This document shows, in pieces, positions 34,642 to 46,533 of a DNA stretch of 64,000 nt; position 1 is the stretch's first letter, and every line of letters starts with the position of its first letter. The DNA is from Larix kaempferi (lineage: Eukaryota; Streptophyta; Pinopsida; Pinales; Pinaceae): assembly GCA_027924585.1 (NCBI GenBank), contig BSBM01000261.1:442001-506000 (forward strand). Reading direction: 5' to 3'. The translations under genes and the position numbers were made by a program. The notes beneath the pieces were generated by a model. It ran no database searches. It was not told the DNA's origin and worked only from the letters and a program-made list of their open reading frames with translations.

Positions 34642-37600
34642 TTAGGTCGACAGGGTGGAGTGGCCATCTCGATAAAGCTTGAGCCAACTCTCGTTGATCA
34701 TTGTGGGCAGCAATTCTCCATTAAGCTTCGCAAGCTGAACTGCTCCTCCTTCAGTGATCTTCATTACTTGAAAAGGGCCTAACCAATCTACACGAAACTT
34801 GCCTGGAAACTTGATGAATTTACTATCATAGAGGAGTACCAAGTCTCCTTCCTAAAAGACTTTATTCTTAATATGCCTGTCATGCCAAGCCTTCTGTCTT
34901 GCCTTCTGCACTTGTTGATGGAATCCAGCTAAAAGTTTGCCTTCTTCTAAGGCAACCAATTGTGACAGCCTTTCACTCATAATATCAGTATCTGCCATTT
35001 CTGTAATTTGAGCAATTCTGAGACTGGGAACAATGTATTCCATGGGCATAACTGCTTCTTGTCCATACACCAAACTGAAAGGTGTGTGACCTGTTAATTT
35101 CTTGCATGTGGTTCTGTAAGCCCATAACACAGCTGTGACTCTAAGATCCCAATCATCTCTTTGTTGGTTACAGATCTTAGTCAGGGCATTCTCCAAAATC
35201 TTATTGAATGCCTCCACTGTACCATTAGCTTGAGGGTGGTAGGGTGTACTCTTGTGGTGACTGATGTGGAATTCTTCAGTAAGGGCCTCTATAGTCTCGT
35301 TTAGGAAATGTGTGCCCTGATCACTCATTAGAATCAGTGGACATCCAAATCTAGTGACAATATTCTCAAAAATGAACTGCGCGGCAGTGACAGCATCGCA
35401 ATTCTTAACTGGCTTCACCTCAACCCATCTGGTGAGGTATTCAGTAGCTGTGATGATGTATCTTCCGCCGGTTCTCTTTCCTGGTGGGTTGATAGGTACC
35501 ACGAAATCAATGGCCCACTTATCAAAAGCATGCAGTGTTATCTGGGGTCTGAGCGGCATTTCATCTCTTCTTGAAGGTTTTCTTGTTCGCTGGCACACAT
35601 CACAACACCTGCAAAATTCCTTAGTATCCTTGTGCAATGTCGGCCACCAAAGACCTGTGGCTAAGATCTTCTGCGCAGTTGGCTTTCCTGCGAAATGGCC
35701 TCCTGCGGTTCCTGAGTGCGCTTCTGCGATTATGGAGTTCTTCTCATACGGTAAAATGCATCTGCGCAAGACTTCATCAGGGCCCAACTTATAGAGCTGG
35801 CCTGCTATCAAAGTGAAGTCTGCGGCTTTGACAACAAGTTGTTTCTTCTGCTGTATTGTGAACTCAACTGGTGCTTTCCCTGTAGTGAGAAATTCAAGAA
35901 TATCGGAATAATATTCGTCTGCTGCTTGAATAGAGAACAGCTGCGCATCAGGCAGATTGTCCTCCAAATTTGTAGGTTCCTCCCCTGACTCTATCCTAGA
36001 TAAATGGTCAGGTCCTGCATTCAATCTACCTGGCTTCACAATGATCTCAAAATCATACTCTTGGAAAAGGAGTAGCCATCTGCAAATTCTTCCCCCTAAC
36101 ACTGGCTTATTGACCAAGTACTTCAAAGCAAAATGGTCAGTATACATTTTAAAATGAGCACCCAATAGGTAGTGTCTGAACTTCTGTAAGGCATACACCA
36201 TAGCTAGTCCTTCTCTTTCTGTGGTGGTGTAGTTCTTCTCGGCTGTAGAAAGCTTTCTGCCAGAGTAACCAATGGGGTGGTCAATACCTCCTTCTCCCGG
36301 TTGTGTCAGTACAACCCCCAATGCTATGGAAGAAGCATCTACATGAACATGAAAGGGTTTTGTCCAGTCTGGGAAAACTAAAATAGGCGCTGTGATCATC
36401 TTTTCTTTAAGTGTGTCCAAGCTCTATTGGCATTCTTCCGTCCATTGGAATTTCGAATCCTTTTTCAGCAATCTTTCCATAGGCGCAGTGATCTTTGCAT
36501 AACCCTTGATAAATTTCCTGTAGTATCCTGTATGTCCCAATGTAGTGCGCAATTGTTTGACTGAGTTGGGCGCAGGCAGGTTAGGAATGATGGCAACCTT
36601 CGCAAGATCCATCATGAGTCCTTGTCTGCATACAATGTGACCCAAAAAATACCAAAAGCAGCATAGAAGATACATTTTTTCAAGTTAAGGGAAATCTGAT
36701 ACTGTCTACATTTTTCTAACATCATCCTTAGATTCCCTATATGGTTCTTTAGTAAACCAAACATAGTCCAGTCATCAAAATAGACTTCTAGGAACTTATG
36801 AATGAGCTCTTTAAAAACAGCAACAACGAATCTAGAGAAGATAGCAGGAGCATTTTTAAGACCAAAGGGCATTACTGTATACTGGAACAAGCCCCATTCA
36901 GTCGCAAAAGTGGTCTTATGGCGGTCCTCTGGATGGATTCTGATCTGATGGTATCCTGAAAAGCCATCAGTGAAGGAGTAAGCCTCTTGTCCTCCAACAT
37001 TATCAAGCACTTCATCTGTAAAGGGTGTAGGAAATGGATCATGCGCTGATGCGTCGTTGAGCTTGCGTAGGTCCACGCAGATTCTTATTTCACCTTTTGC
37101 CTTTTTCTCTTGTACCACCATGGGACTAATCCAATCACTTTCCTCTACTGGTTCAATTGTACCAGCTGCGAGCATCTTATCAATTTCTTCTCTGACCTTT
37201 TCTTTATATCACGGGTTTAACCTGTACGGGAACTGTTTTACTGGCTTAGCATCCGCTTTCAAAGGTATGCGCATAACTCCTAAATCTCCTAGGATGCCTT
37301 TCATTTCTGTAAACTTGGTAGGAAAGATATCCTAGTACTCATGTAGTAAATCTGCAATATGGTCAACAGTTTCATCATCCCAATAATCTCCTATAGAGGC
37401 AACCTTGGGTTCGACTTCTGTGCCAATGTTAATTTTCTTGAGCTTGATGTGTTCTGTAATGGCAGGGATATCAAGCTGAGGGCCTTCGACTTTGCGCGTC
37501 CCTTCTGACTCTGGAATATTGATGTTGTGAGGATCATCATCCTCTTCTCCAGTGGCGAAATCATATCATTCCAGGGCATGTTCCATCTGGAAAGCCCAGT

Positions 37601-39766
37601 CTGGTTGAGAATACTCTGGTAACGGACATTGTTCAAATACCTTCTTTTTAATACACTTTAAAGCCTGGTCGATGCTTGGATGTTCTGACACAAAGCTGAA
37701 AGTAAGTTGAAAACTTTCAATCATGAGAGGCCAAGTGATAGTGCCTCTACGCAATTCTGTTTCAGTGAACCAATTCCTTGGAACTACATCCAACATGTGG
37801 ATGAATAGGTGAATCCACTCATCTTCTAGAATATTTGACCATTGCTGAATACATGCTTCAACGTGTGACCTGGGGTCACTTTGTCCATCATTTTTACGCA
37901 AAACTCCTGCTGTAGTCTCTTGAAATATGCGTAGTATCAACCTGCGACAGTCTTGCCATGTGTCGATATTTTCTTTATGCGCACCACACCATCTCGTGGG
38001 TGTAGCGCGCAGTGCTACATCCAATGCTTGTATGCGCTGTTCGTCTGGGATTTCTTGTTCATATGCCTATATGAATTCAGTTACTCCAGTTAAACCATCA
38101 AAGATTGGGGTGTTATTCAGTTCTGTGCCAATCCATCGAATGGATTTAGTCATCCTAGCGCAACACCTTGCAGAAACCTCATGTAAGCGATTCTGCCAGT
38201 TTTCCAGTCCTGCTTCCGAGTTTGATGCGCACGAACTATCGCATCGCCAGCTGATATGGCCGTCCACTGTGGGATTGACATAATCATTATGGCTAGCAGT
38301 CATCTGGTACAAACTTTCCATGTGGCGCACTTCTTCTTCTGCCCGAATGGGTTCAATATACCGTGGTCCTTGAAGGGGATCAAGCGATGCAATGACCCTG
38401 ATCTGCTCATCCTCAAAGGTCATCTATCTTTTCTTCAGATTAATGACAGCCAAATTATCGAATGCCCAGTCTATGCCTAAAAGTGCTGGGTAAGGTCTAC
38501 TATCATCCAGAATTTTGATTACTTCGAAGTCTGCAGAACTTCTTAATCCCTCAATATCAATGGGTACATTGGGTAATCTTCCCAATGGAGAAACTCGTTG
38601 CTGATTTGCAAGTCTTAGCTGGATAGGAGATCTGGTGAGCTGAGGGCTACCCATCTGTTCCCATGTCTGCATGGTGAGAACATTAACTTCTGAGCCTAAA
38701 TCCAAAATGACTTCGTCCATTTCAAATGCTCCAATCTGCGCTGTGAGTCTCATCTCTCTCCCGGTTCTAGCATGACTCCCGATCTGATGAACAGCACGCT
38801 GCGATGTATTCATCGAAGCAGATTGTTGACACTGATCCAACAGGTGTTGGAGTTCCATAGTTGCTTTTTCATTGCGCAACAACTTTAATCAGTTTCTCAA
38901 GAAAGCATGAACACTGCCTAGTGCATCCTCCTCATCAGGCCTTCCAGATGTAGTGGCCTGCTCTTGTACCCAGTTCTCTTGATGTGGCACATGTGGTCTG
39001 ATATCATTATGCAGACTTGCGACAGAACTTGAAGCTCGCGGATCTGAGAAATACTCTTGAAATTGCTTGAATGCTTCTTTTTGCTTCTGTAGGTCAAGCG
39101 GGGATGGTTTAATATTAGCGTGGCGCACCCGTTGTGTCGTTGGCTTTCCAATTCCCAACTCTGGCGCACCAGTGGTTGCTCCACTGCGCGTCACTATATT
39201 AACCGTAGGATCTGGTTCTCTTTTTTCTGCTCCAATCAACTGGATATTCTGGTTAACCTGTGGCTTCTTTTCTTGCGTCTTGGCCATCAACTGAGGGCAT
39301 TCTTCAATGATATGATCATAAGATTTACAGTATCTGTAGAGGGTTGTAGGGTTTTGGCAATCCCTTGCATAATGGCCTTGAGCTCCGTAGTTATAACAAG
39401 TGATCTGTCCTCTTCCACGACCAAAACCTGCTGTGCGTCCGCGGCCCCTGTAATTTCTTCCTCGGCATTCCCAAGTTGGGTCATACTGTGGCTCTGATGT
39501 GGGTCCTTGTTGTTCTGACTGTACTCTATGAACATCATGTTTTCTCTCTATCATAATCTCATATGCTCTGCAATTGTTCTCATCATGGCCTACTGATTTA
39601 CAAAAATTGCAATACAGATTCTTTGGAGTTTGTACATATTTCTGTAACAAGTGACACTCTTGTGGTCTGTGGCCTCTAGTTCTACAGATTTCACACCAAG
39701 GCCCCTGTTCCTGTCGTAAAGGGTTAGGTGCCCCACTTGCAATATAATCTATGAAAACAAGACAAT
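34642..39766 (-). pseudogene. G2 gag end, protease, extra capsid-like modules, RT, RNase H, integrase
   Basis: Continues the gag frame left of the solo LTR. Zinc knuckles 2-5 are CEICRTRGHRPQEC (39690), CNFCKSVGHDENNC (39600), CYNYGAQGHYARDC (39395, one Cys lost) and YCKSYDHIIEEC (39310), with a Gly/Arg-rich spacer at 39460-39410. Protease is VILDLGSEVNVL (38700). Capsid-like module 1 is TPIFDGLTGVTEF to RWCGAHKENIDTWQDCRRL (38110-37920). Module 2 is DEWIHLFIHMLDVVPRNWF (37830-37770). RT is 37175-36600 with YFDDW near 36780. A frameshift in an A-run near 36650 precedes RNase H ([12 protein letters not shown], about 36340). Integrase has its zinc region at about 35720-35580, [14 protein letters not shown] and NGTVEAFN as D, D, E, and a C-terminal part ending at TAA 34642. 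Several other stops occur. Confidence 0.88.
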
Positions 39767-39771
39767 GGTCA

Positions 39772-41372
39772 TGTGATGTCCCCTCCTACCATACCAGCAG
39801 GATAGAGAGGACGTGGTGCTAAAACCGGGCATCTAGCCCCATAAGAATTTAAGTGTTCATTTACATAATTGAAAGAACATATGAGGGTGTGTAAGTATAA
39901 GAAAAACACATCGGAATTGATTTTCAATTACACATTCATTATACATACAAGATATTTATCAAATAAATATTTGCAAGTTAACACAAGAGAGTACTTATCT
40001 TATAATACTAGTCCCAAGCAACTGGCTATGCAATTGCAACGTTCCACCCAACCACAGGCCAGTTGTGCTTATCAACCTCTTGATACAACTGCACCCCCGA
40101 GCTGGGCATGATTACTACAAGGAACCAGGGAACAGTAGACTCACACATAGCCAAGCATACACCAAGATGAACCAAGCCCAATCTGCAATTGGGTTTATCA
40201 GGCTACTAGGAAATGGAAAGGAAGAATTGCTAATCTAGTGAGCTCAATCATAGAGCTATGGGTACCCCTCCCAGATCTATTCAGCTTGCCTCTCACAATG
40301 CCTACACACCCAACACAAGGAAGTATTCTCTTCACTGCCACACAGTCCCTCAAGACATACCTTCCTTTCTAGTGCTCTCAAGGTGTGCATAGAAAAGTAG
40401 CCATCCCTCTTGATCTTCTTGAGAGGTTACTCCCTACACTGGGTTTATCAAGCCAATTCTGTCCACTACCATTCCAGTTCTTGCTCACAGGTTCAAATCA
40501 AACAAGGATGCACATAACAGCAAAACTACACTTGCTGGGCATGAGAGAAACGTTTCAATAGTGGGATGCATGAGATGGGGTTTCCTGAGCTTCAGAAAAA
40601 CGTGGGTAGACTCAAAACATATGGGCACTTGGAAAATTCGACTGGGAGAGCAAAACCCATTCTAGAAAAATGCCCCCGGGGCAAAAACGACCTCTCCCTC
40701 AGTCCCCATTCGCGTCCCTCCTTCCCCAGCTATTGCACAATACCAAAACGAGTTCCTGGGCATGGAAAAACACAGGGTTATGGTGAAAAACGTGAGGATA
40801 AATTCCAGTGAGCTCAGTCTGCGTGAGAGGAAGAACGTAATGGATGATGAATTGCCTTAGGCAGCATTTCATGGGGGTTTTCTTGCCCAACAAGCCAAAA
40901 ATACGATTTTCAGGTTGATGGCTTGCCCATGCACGAAATCTGACTGCCATACTTCTCCAATCCCAAGACATTAACTACCCCAACCAATCTTTGGAACAAT
41001 TAAATGATTGGGTGCATGGGACAAAAATGGATAGTTAAGAGTTCATGGGTTTTCTTATTGACACATGGGCTGACCCTAGTGGCTCAAGGGTTTGGTTATT
41101 TCCCCTCCCTATTCCTTGTAGAATCATGCCCCATCGTTTTGTTGCATTGCATAGCTAGTTGTGGGTTTTTCCATTAAAATTCGTATTTACATGATGTCTT
41201 ATTTACATTGTGCCCATCTCGCACAAGAACCATAGGCATCTATTTTTAATTGCCGATACAAAATGCTAAGTCAATGGTGGGGCCTTGGCCTTGAGATCCT
41301 CACCATGATCAAATTACAATATTTACATCATTTACGATTTAATCCAAAGGGGATCAAAATGGGGACATTACA
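39772..41372. repeat. Solo LTR (1601 bp) inserted in G2 gag
   Basis: Ends are TGTGATGTCCCC and GGGGACATTACA, with GGTCA (39767-39771) and GGTCC (41373-41377) as a near-perfect 5-bp target duplication. Removing 1606 bp joins GHSKD to HCLVF in a zinc knuckle and restores the frame. There is no internal region, so it is a solo LTR left after recombination. Blocks such as TTCCACCCAACCA and GGGCATGATTAC are shared with the G4 LTR, so it belongs to a related chromovirus-type family. Confidence 0.85.
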
Positions 41373-41377
41373 GGTCC

Positions 41378-42828
41378 TTTGAATGTCCTTGTGCTCTACA
41401 CTTTGTACACCAAATTTCTTCTTTAACATCCTTTCCTTTCTTAATATCGTGCACTTGCAAGGTTAGGTTTGCTATTTGGTTCTGCAACTGCGCAACATTG
41501 TTGCTTGTTCCGGCAATTGGTGAAGCTTCTAGTTTCATAGCCATCTCTAGAGCTTGTTCTTGAGTAGTGAGATTCTGTTGCATAAGAGGAAGTCTAATAT
41601 GAGGAAGCAGCGCAACAATGAACCATTCCTTATGCTGCTGCGATGCAAACTCAAAGCTTACTTGATCTATAAGGGCTTTGAACTTCTGATCAAAGTCCCA
41701 TACTGATTCTATAGGTAACTGTTTTATGTCTTTGAGTTCTGTTATGCACTATGACTCTGATTTAGGTTTCTTGAATTCTTTAATCATAGCACTTCTTACA
41801 TCAGTAAGCGTCCTATTCTGTGCTGCTGAGTATTTCATAAACCAAGTTAAGGATCTCTCTCTTAGTGTGGTTGCTAACTGAACCAGCTTAACAGCATCAT
41901 CATTAATTTGCTTAATCGTCCAAATGGCTTCACATAGAAACCACTGCTGCTCAGGGTCTTCTAGCCTTGTTCCTCTAAAAGTTGGTAGCTTCATGTCATC
42001 ACCCATCCTTCTTGTGCTAGGTTGACGTGGATGTGCTGTGGCACTACCTCCAAGATGGTTAAAAAAAGGTGGAGCTAAGGTACTAGAAGTACCGTGCGGG
42101 CTACTAGAAGGTGTTACTGTAGGGTTATGTTGAGCCCCATCTGGCTTTTGCGGTGTAAAAGGGTGATAAGGGATATGGACATTGCCTTGTCTCTCTATAT
42201 GGCTCGCTCTACGAGCTCGACTATCTTCTGGGCTAGACTCAAAAGGATGCTGGTCGAGGCCTACTTTATACCGTTTTCCACTACGAGTGCAACCAATAGC
42301 TTCAAAGTCACTATCAGAATCTGTGGACATTACTTGTCTATGCTATTCATCAGAAGCTATGCATAGTTTTCCTTTTTAATATAAGAGCATTTTAATCCAC
42401 AAGTTCAGAGAATTTAAGAAATTACCCCTGTATGCTTTGAAGAAGCTCCTCTCAGCCTCGCTGAAGCTCTTTCTCATATCTACTGCAAACTCGGTGGTGA
42501 AGCCTTCCAGCAGACTGTTCAACCAAAATTCTACTGCGCGGGACACAGGATTATCTACCCGCTTCATAGTGCTAACTAGCTCAGGCAACCAAACGATAGG
42601 TTGATCAACATGCATAGTGGGTTGGGTATCTGCTAGCTTGGATACCCACTCATGCAACTCAAGTGCAAACATTACAAAGAATATTTCGTGAAGGTCAGTA
42701 TAAATATGCTTCTGCAACCAGTCTTCTGTCTGAAGCCTAGGGCTTCTATTTTCACGTCCAGCGAACTATCTAGCCTTTGAATCAAACCACTCTTGAATTT
42801 CTTTAGCTGTAGGATTCCAGTACCACAT
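41378..42828 (-). pseudogene. G2 gag: N-terminal domain, capsid, first zinc knuckle
   Basis: The ATG at 42828 lies 42 nt after the innermost primer-site junction; in G3 the gap is 43 nt. Residues about 1-150 form a domain shared with G3 (WNPTAKEIQEWFDSK against WHPTKPEIHKWFDQK; VEFWLNSLLEGFTTEFAVDM against IEVWLDSILEGYITEFVVDM). After a Ser/Pro-rich stretch, capsid follows (KLPTFRGTRLEDPEQQWFL, LATTLRERSLTWFMKY; about 41995-41590). The first zinc knuckle CTKCRAQGHSKDH is then cut by the solo LTR. Stops lie near 42376 and 42340; otherwise the frame is continuous. Confidence 0.85.
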
Positions 42829-42855
42829 TGCCTTCAAAATAATAAGGCTAAAGCC

Positions 42856-43028
42856 GACGGCGGAACCATTTGTTGGTTCCCTTTTCCTCTAGGTTTCGCA
42901 TCAATCTCGCGCGTCACCGGAATAACAAGTCTTAAGGCAACAGAACCATTTGTTGGCTGCCTTTTCCTCTAGGTTTCGCATCAATCTCGCGCGTCGCCGG
43001 AATAAGAAGTCTTAAGCCAACAGAACCA
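42856..43028 (-). promoter_or_regulatory. G2 primer-binding site, three candidate copies
   Basis: After each CCAACA on the coding strand comes AA then TGGTTC: at 43028 (TGGTTCTGTTGGC), 42948 (TGGTTCTGTTGCC) and 42868 (TGGTTCCGCCGTC). G3 has TGGTTCCATTTCC at its single site. The innermost copy, at the same distance from gag as in G3, is the likely ancestral one. The matching tRNA was not identified. Confidence 0.6.
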
Positions 43029-43030
43029 TT
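42871..43030 (-). repeat. Two 80-bp tandem repeats between G2 5' LTR and gag
   Basis: Units 42871-42950 and 42951-43030 are each exactly 80 bp and nearly identical. Each begins TGTTGG and is preceded by GAACCATT, the sequence found at the LTR/primer-site junction (43021-43030 next to the LTR at 43031). The result is three LTR-end plus primer-site junctions in a row, at 42870/42871, 42950/42951 and 43030/43031. Confidence 0.92.
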
Positions 43031-44439
43031 TGTTGGCTGCCTTCTGGACAGACCCAGGTTTTCAGGAGGCGCAGCAACAAACACCCCTTGGCGCACTGGC
43101 CCTTTCGGCAACGGACTGCGCAGCAGCCCGAGGTCTCACCCGAAGTGGCTATGGGGGGGCTAAGGAATCAGGTTTCCTTAACCTAGGCGACGTGGAGACT
43201 AGTCTTCTCTCTTCCCTTCTTGTGGGTAGCTTCGGAGCAGGGCACCTTACTTTCCCACAGGCCTCACAACGCCGCAGCGTCAGGACTCACTCTTCCCAGC
43301 CTAGCTGCATGGTATCTCCGCATCTGCGCACGAGGTGTTCTCCCGCTATGTCCGATACACTGTGTATAATCCCTACCCTTGCACCACGGCGCAGTAACAC
43401 ACTTCCTTAAGCGCTACCATGGCAGTGTTCTCACAAACTCATCTGATGATGCACATATACACTTCTAAGGGAGCTTTAAGGACTCACTTTACACACTCAT
43501 TCACAAAGACAGCAAAACATTCGTGTAAACATAGATAGTAAAACATAGACAAGCATTCACGCAAAACATCACCATAACAACAAGAATCGTGTGTTTCACC
43601 TCCACGGGGAAATCACATCCTCAGGAGTTGTATCTTATATTATCTTGAGATGGGAATTACACAGTTCCGCTGCGCACACAGCTGCAGCCTTAGATATTTC
43701 TGGGAAACTCCACGCACACAGCTGGGAGCCCTTGTCTTAGATCTATTTTCTTCTTCTACAGAGATTACAATGACTCAGACATCAACTTAGACTATCTATA
43801 AACTCAATGACTAGCTCTACAGCTATCCACTTCTTTTACTCCTTAACCCTTCTAACCAATCTATCTAACCCTTCTCCCCTTACAATTACACATATATATA
43901 GGTGGCCCTGAGGGTCGCACCTTTACAAAACTGTGGGCCTTTCCCAACAGTGATCCCCAAAAACCCTAACCACTGACGGCTAGGTGTACTTTAGACACCT
44001 CTTTCAATCACGTCGTAGCTTCCTGTAGCTTCCATGATTTCCGGTGCAGATCGCGGGTATGGGCGCCGCTTCATCGTTCTTTGCTCCTTGTCCTTTTCCT
44101 TCAATGCTTTGTCCCGTTGCTCTTCCTTGGTCCAAGCAACCATAACTTCTATACTTAGCCTTAATGAGGGTAGCTGAGCCCTCTATTCCGGCGCTTCATT
44201 TATTGTGGTGGTTGAGCTTTCTACTCAACCACATTTACTCTTCTTCGGCTTGTGCGCGCGAGCTCCGCGATTTCCGGCCCGCACTCTGCGGTGAGCTCGT
44301 CCATCTGACGCCGTACCGCGCACTGTTCATTTCCGCCAAAAATGGTGCTTTTCCTCAAAATTAGCACTTTTCCTTCAAAACTTAGTGCTTTTTCCCAAAA
44401 CTTGGTAGCTTTACCATAGCTGCGGCCTATGCTCCAACA
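43031..44439 (-). repeat. G2 5' LTR (1409 bp)
   Basis: TGTTGG to CCAACA, followed by target copy ATGAT at 44440-44444. On the minus strand a TATATATA-type promoter box lies near 43890-43900. Confidence 0.93.
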
Positions 44440-44444
44440 ATGAT

Positions 44445-45959
44445 TTCCAGGATATCCTTTGCCTTGCTTTCACTGCTTGGGAAAGCCTTCTTAATGTTCT
44501 TACCTTTTGCACATCCTTTGCAAACACCTTCATGTTTGGTCTTGATTTCAAGAAGACCCTCTAGAGCCTTGCTTGCAATTGGAAGTGCCCTATAGTGCAT
44601 ATGAGCAAGTCTTCTATGCCAAAGTTCACTTGGCTCCATGGATTCATGCACCATGGAATGTTCAGGTTGTCCCTTTAATTTATACAAACCTCCCTCTTGC
44701 TCTCCAATCACTACTGCATCATCTATGGTCTTTCCCTTTGGCCACATTAGGACTTGGCCATCCACAAATGCAACCCTCATACCTTTTGCATCCAATGCAG
44801 AGATGGAGAGTAAGTTCTTCTTAAGCCCAGGTACATAAAGGACTTCTTTCATCTTCAAAGATTTTCCAGAATCTAGGTTGTACGAGGCTTCACCACTTCC
44901 TTTGATTAGGTATTGATAATCATCCCCAAGTTTCACCTTATGGGATGATTCATGTTCAAATAGATTCACAAAAGATTCCTTAAACCCAGTCATGTGTTTG
45001 GAAGCCCCACTGTCAATCAACCAATCATTACAACCATGGGAGATGGTACGTGTGAGAGCAGAGATCAGAACATACTCTTCTTCACTTGATGAGTCATCAT
45101 TACTATCATCACTTTCTGCCCTAGCCTTCTTCTTGGGCGGTTCATCATCCTCGGCAGCATGAGCATGAAACCTTCTTTTGCTGCCCTTCTTCTTCTTGTT
45201 GAAGTTGTTGTTGTCCTTCTTGTTCTTGGGACAATTTATGGCAATATGTCCTTTCTCATTACAGGTGAAGCATATTCTTCTTTCTTTGAAGTGATGTGAA
45301 GATTTCTTGGAGTGAGATGGCTCTCTCTTGAACTTCCCTTTCTTGGTGTGAGCTGTGAGAGCTTGATCTTCATTCCCCATCTTTTATTCTCGTGCCACAA
45401 GCCTTGCTTCTTCTTGAGAGCATTCTTCCCATAGTCTGTTGAAGGATACCAACTTCTTTCTTGCACAGATTCCTTGAATAAAGGAGTCCCATGACCTAGG
45501 TAACCCATTCAGAGTGGTCATGACAACTTCACCATTCTCCACCATTTCATCCACTGCTTCTAGTTGTTCCTTGATCTGGGAGACCCTAGAAAAATAAGAT
45601 TGAATGGTTTCTCCATTCTGAAACTTTACTCCTTTCAATTGGTTCCGCAGGGTCATCTTCTGATTTATGTTCTTCCCTTCAAATAGCTTAATCAAAGAGT
45701 CAAACATCTCTTTGGGTGTCTTTAGAGAAGAAACATGGGGTATGAGATGGTCTTTAATAGAATCAGCAATGATTCTCTTTGCCTTGACCAAGTTCTTCTT
45801 ATGCAATACTTTAGCCTCTTCATCCTCTGGGATAGGGATGTCTTCTTTTATATATGAGTCCAACTCATTCTCTTCCAGGATTAACCCAATCCTATACTTC
45901 CAAGCTCGGAACTTATCAGCCCCTTCAAGCTTATCCTCAAGCTTGGTGTGGTGATACAT
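44445..45959 (-). pseudogene. C3 copia gag, protease and integrase N-terminal part
   Basis: Starts at the ATG at 45959 and runs leftward to the G2 junction. The gag capsid region follows C1 closely. One stop (TAA at 45381-45383, from a Glu codon) interrupts the frame. A zinc knuckle CFTCNEKGHIAINC is near 45255. Protease is WLIDSGASKHMTG near 45010, and the pre-integrase region is LWHRRLAHMHYRAL near 44610. The reading frame is cut after DILEII by the LTR of G2. Confidence 0.9.
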
Positions 45960-46521
45960 CTTAAAGACTACTTCAAATGGAAATAGAAAAGATTTAGGTC
46001 TTACCACTTGAAATGCTGAAAACTGGATCTGGTCCCGGATTAGGGTTTGTCGAAAAAACCCTAAAAATTCAAAATGTGAATTTCAACTTTCTGAAAGGAT
46101 AGAAAGATATGCCTTGATGAGCTGATCAGCCCAGTGTATTTGGAATTTGAGATCAGCAAAGCTTTACCCTTCAGATTTACCTTTTTGTCCTCCCGGGTTC
46201 ACTAGGGAGAGCCCTGAATTAGGGTTTGAGTTTCCCAGAGATCTACCCATCCAAAAATCTCGATCCAAAGCTCTAAACTTCGATTTTTTCAAGGCGCTTC
46301 CAGCTATGTCTTCAGATTTCAGAAATGCCTATTTTTGTGGAAACCCTAATTTTTAGGGCCAAATTTGAAAATGATCATAATTGAATTCTGATTGGACAGA
46401 TAGATTCTCCTTGATGAGTAGAGTCAATCTACTATACTGGTTTTCCAAAATCTGTGGAGAGAAACCCAATAAACAAGAAACTCAAGTTTCTGTCACTGCA
46501 AAATGTCTTCTTCTCAGGTTA
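45960..46521 (-). other. C3 untranslated leader
   Basis: Between primer site and gag ATG; closely similar to the C1 leader 3523-4084 on the opposite strand. Short ORFs here are not supported. Confidence 0.6.
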
Positions 46522-46533
46522 GCTCTGATACAA
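46522..46533 (-). promoter_or_regulatory. C3 primer-binding site
   Basis: Minus-strand TTGTATCAGAGC directly follows the LTR and differs by one base from the initiator-Met tRNA complement. Confidence 0.8.

Larger units (their letters stand above)
29674..44439 (-). mobile_element. Ty3/gypsy element G2, full length (14,766 bp)
   Basis: Two LTRs of exactly 1409 bp each (29674-31082 and 43031-44439), TGTTGG/CCAACA ends, and a perfect 5-bp target duplication ATGAT (29669-29673 and 44440-44444) define the element. On the coding strand it has LTR, two 80-bp repeats, primer site, gag, protease, two extra capsid-like modules, RT, RNase H, integrase, an extra ORF, a hairpin and LTR. A solo LTR (39772-41372) sits in gag. 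G2 is itself inside C3. It has one RNase H and no chromodomain. Its lineage was not assigned. Confidence 0.95.

Noticed and set aside
36640-36660. Possible programmed frameshift between RT and RNase H in G2
   Set aside because: It lies in an A-run, which is a common site of simple indels. G3 has no frame change at this position but one elsewhere (near 55320).
39869-40811. Short plus-strand ORFs inside the solo LTR
   Set aside because: They lie wholly within LTR sequence and match no domain.
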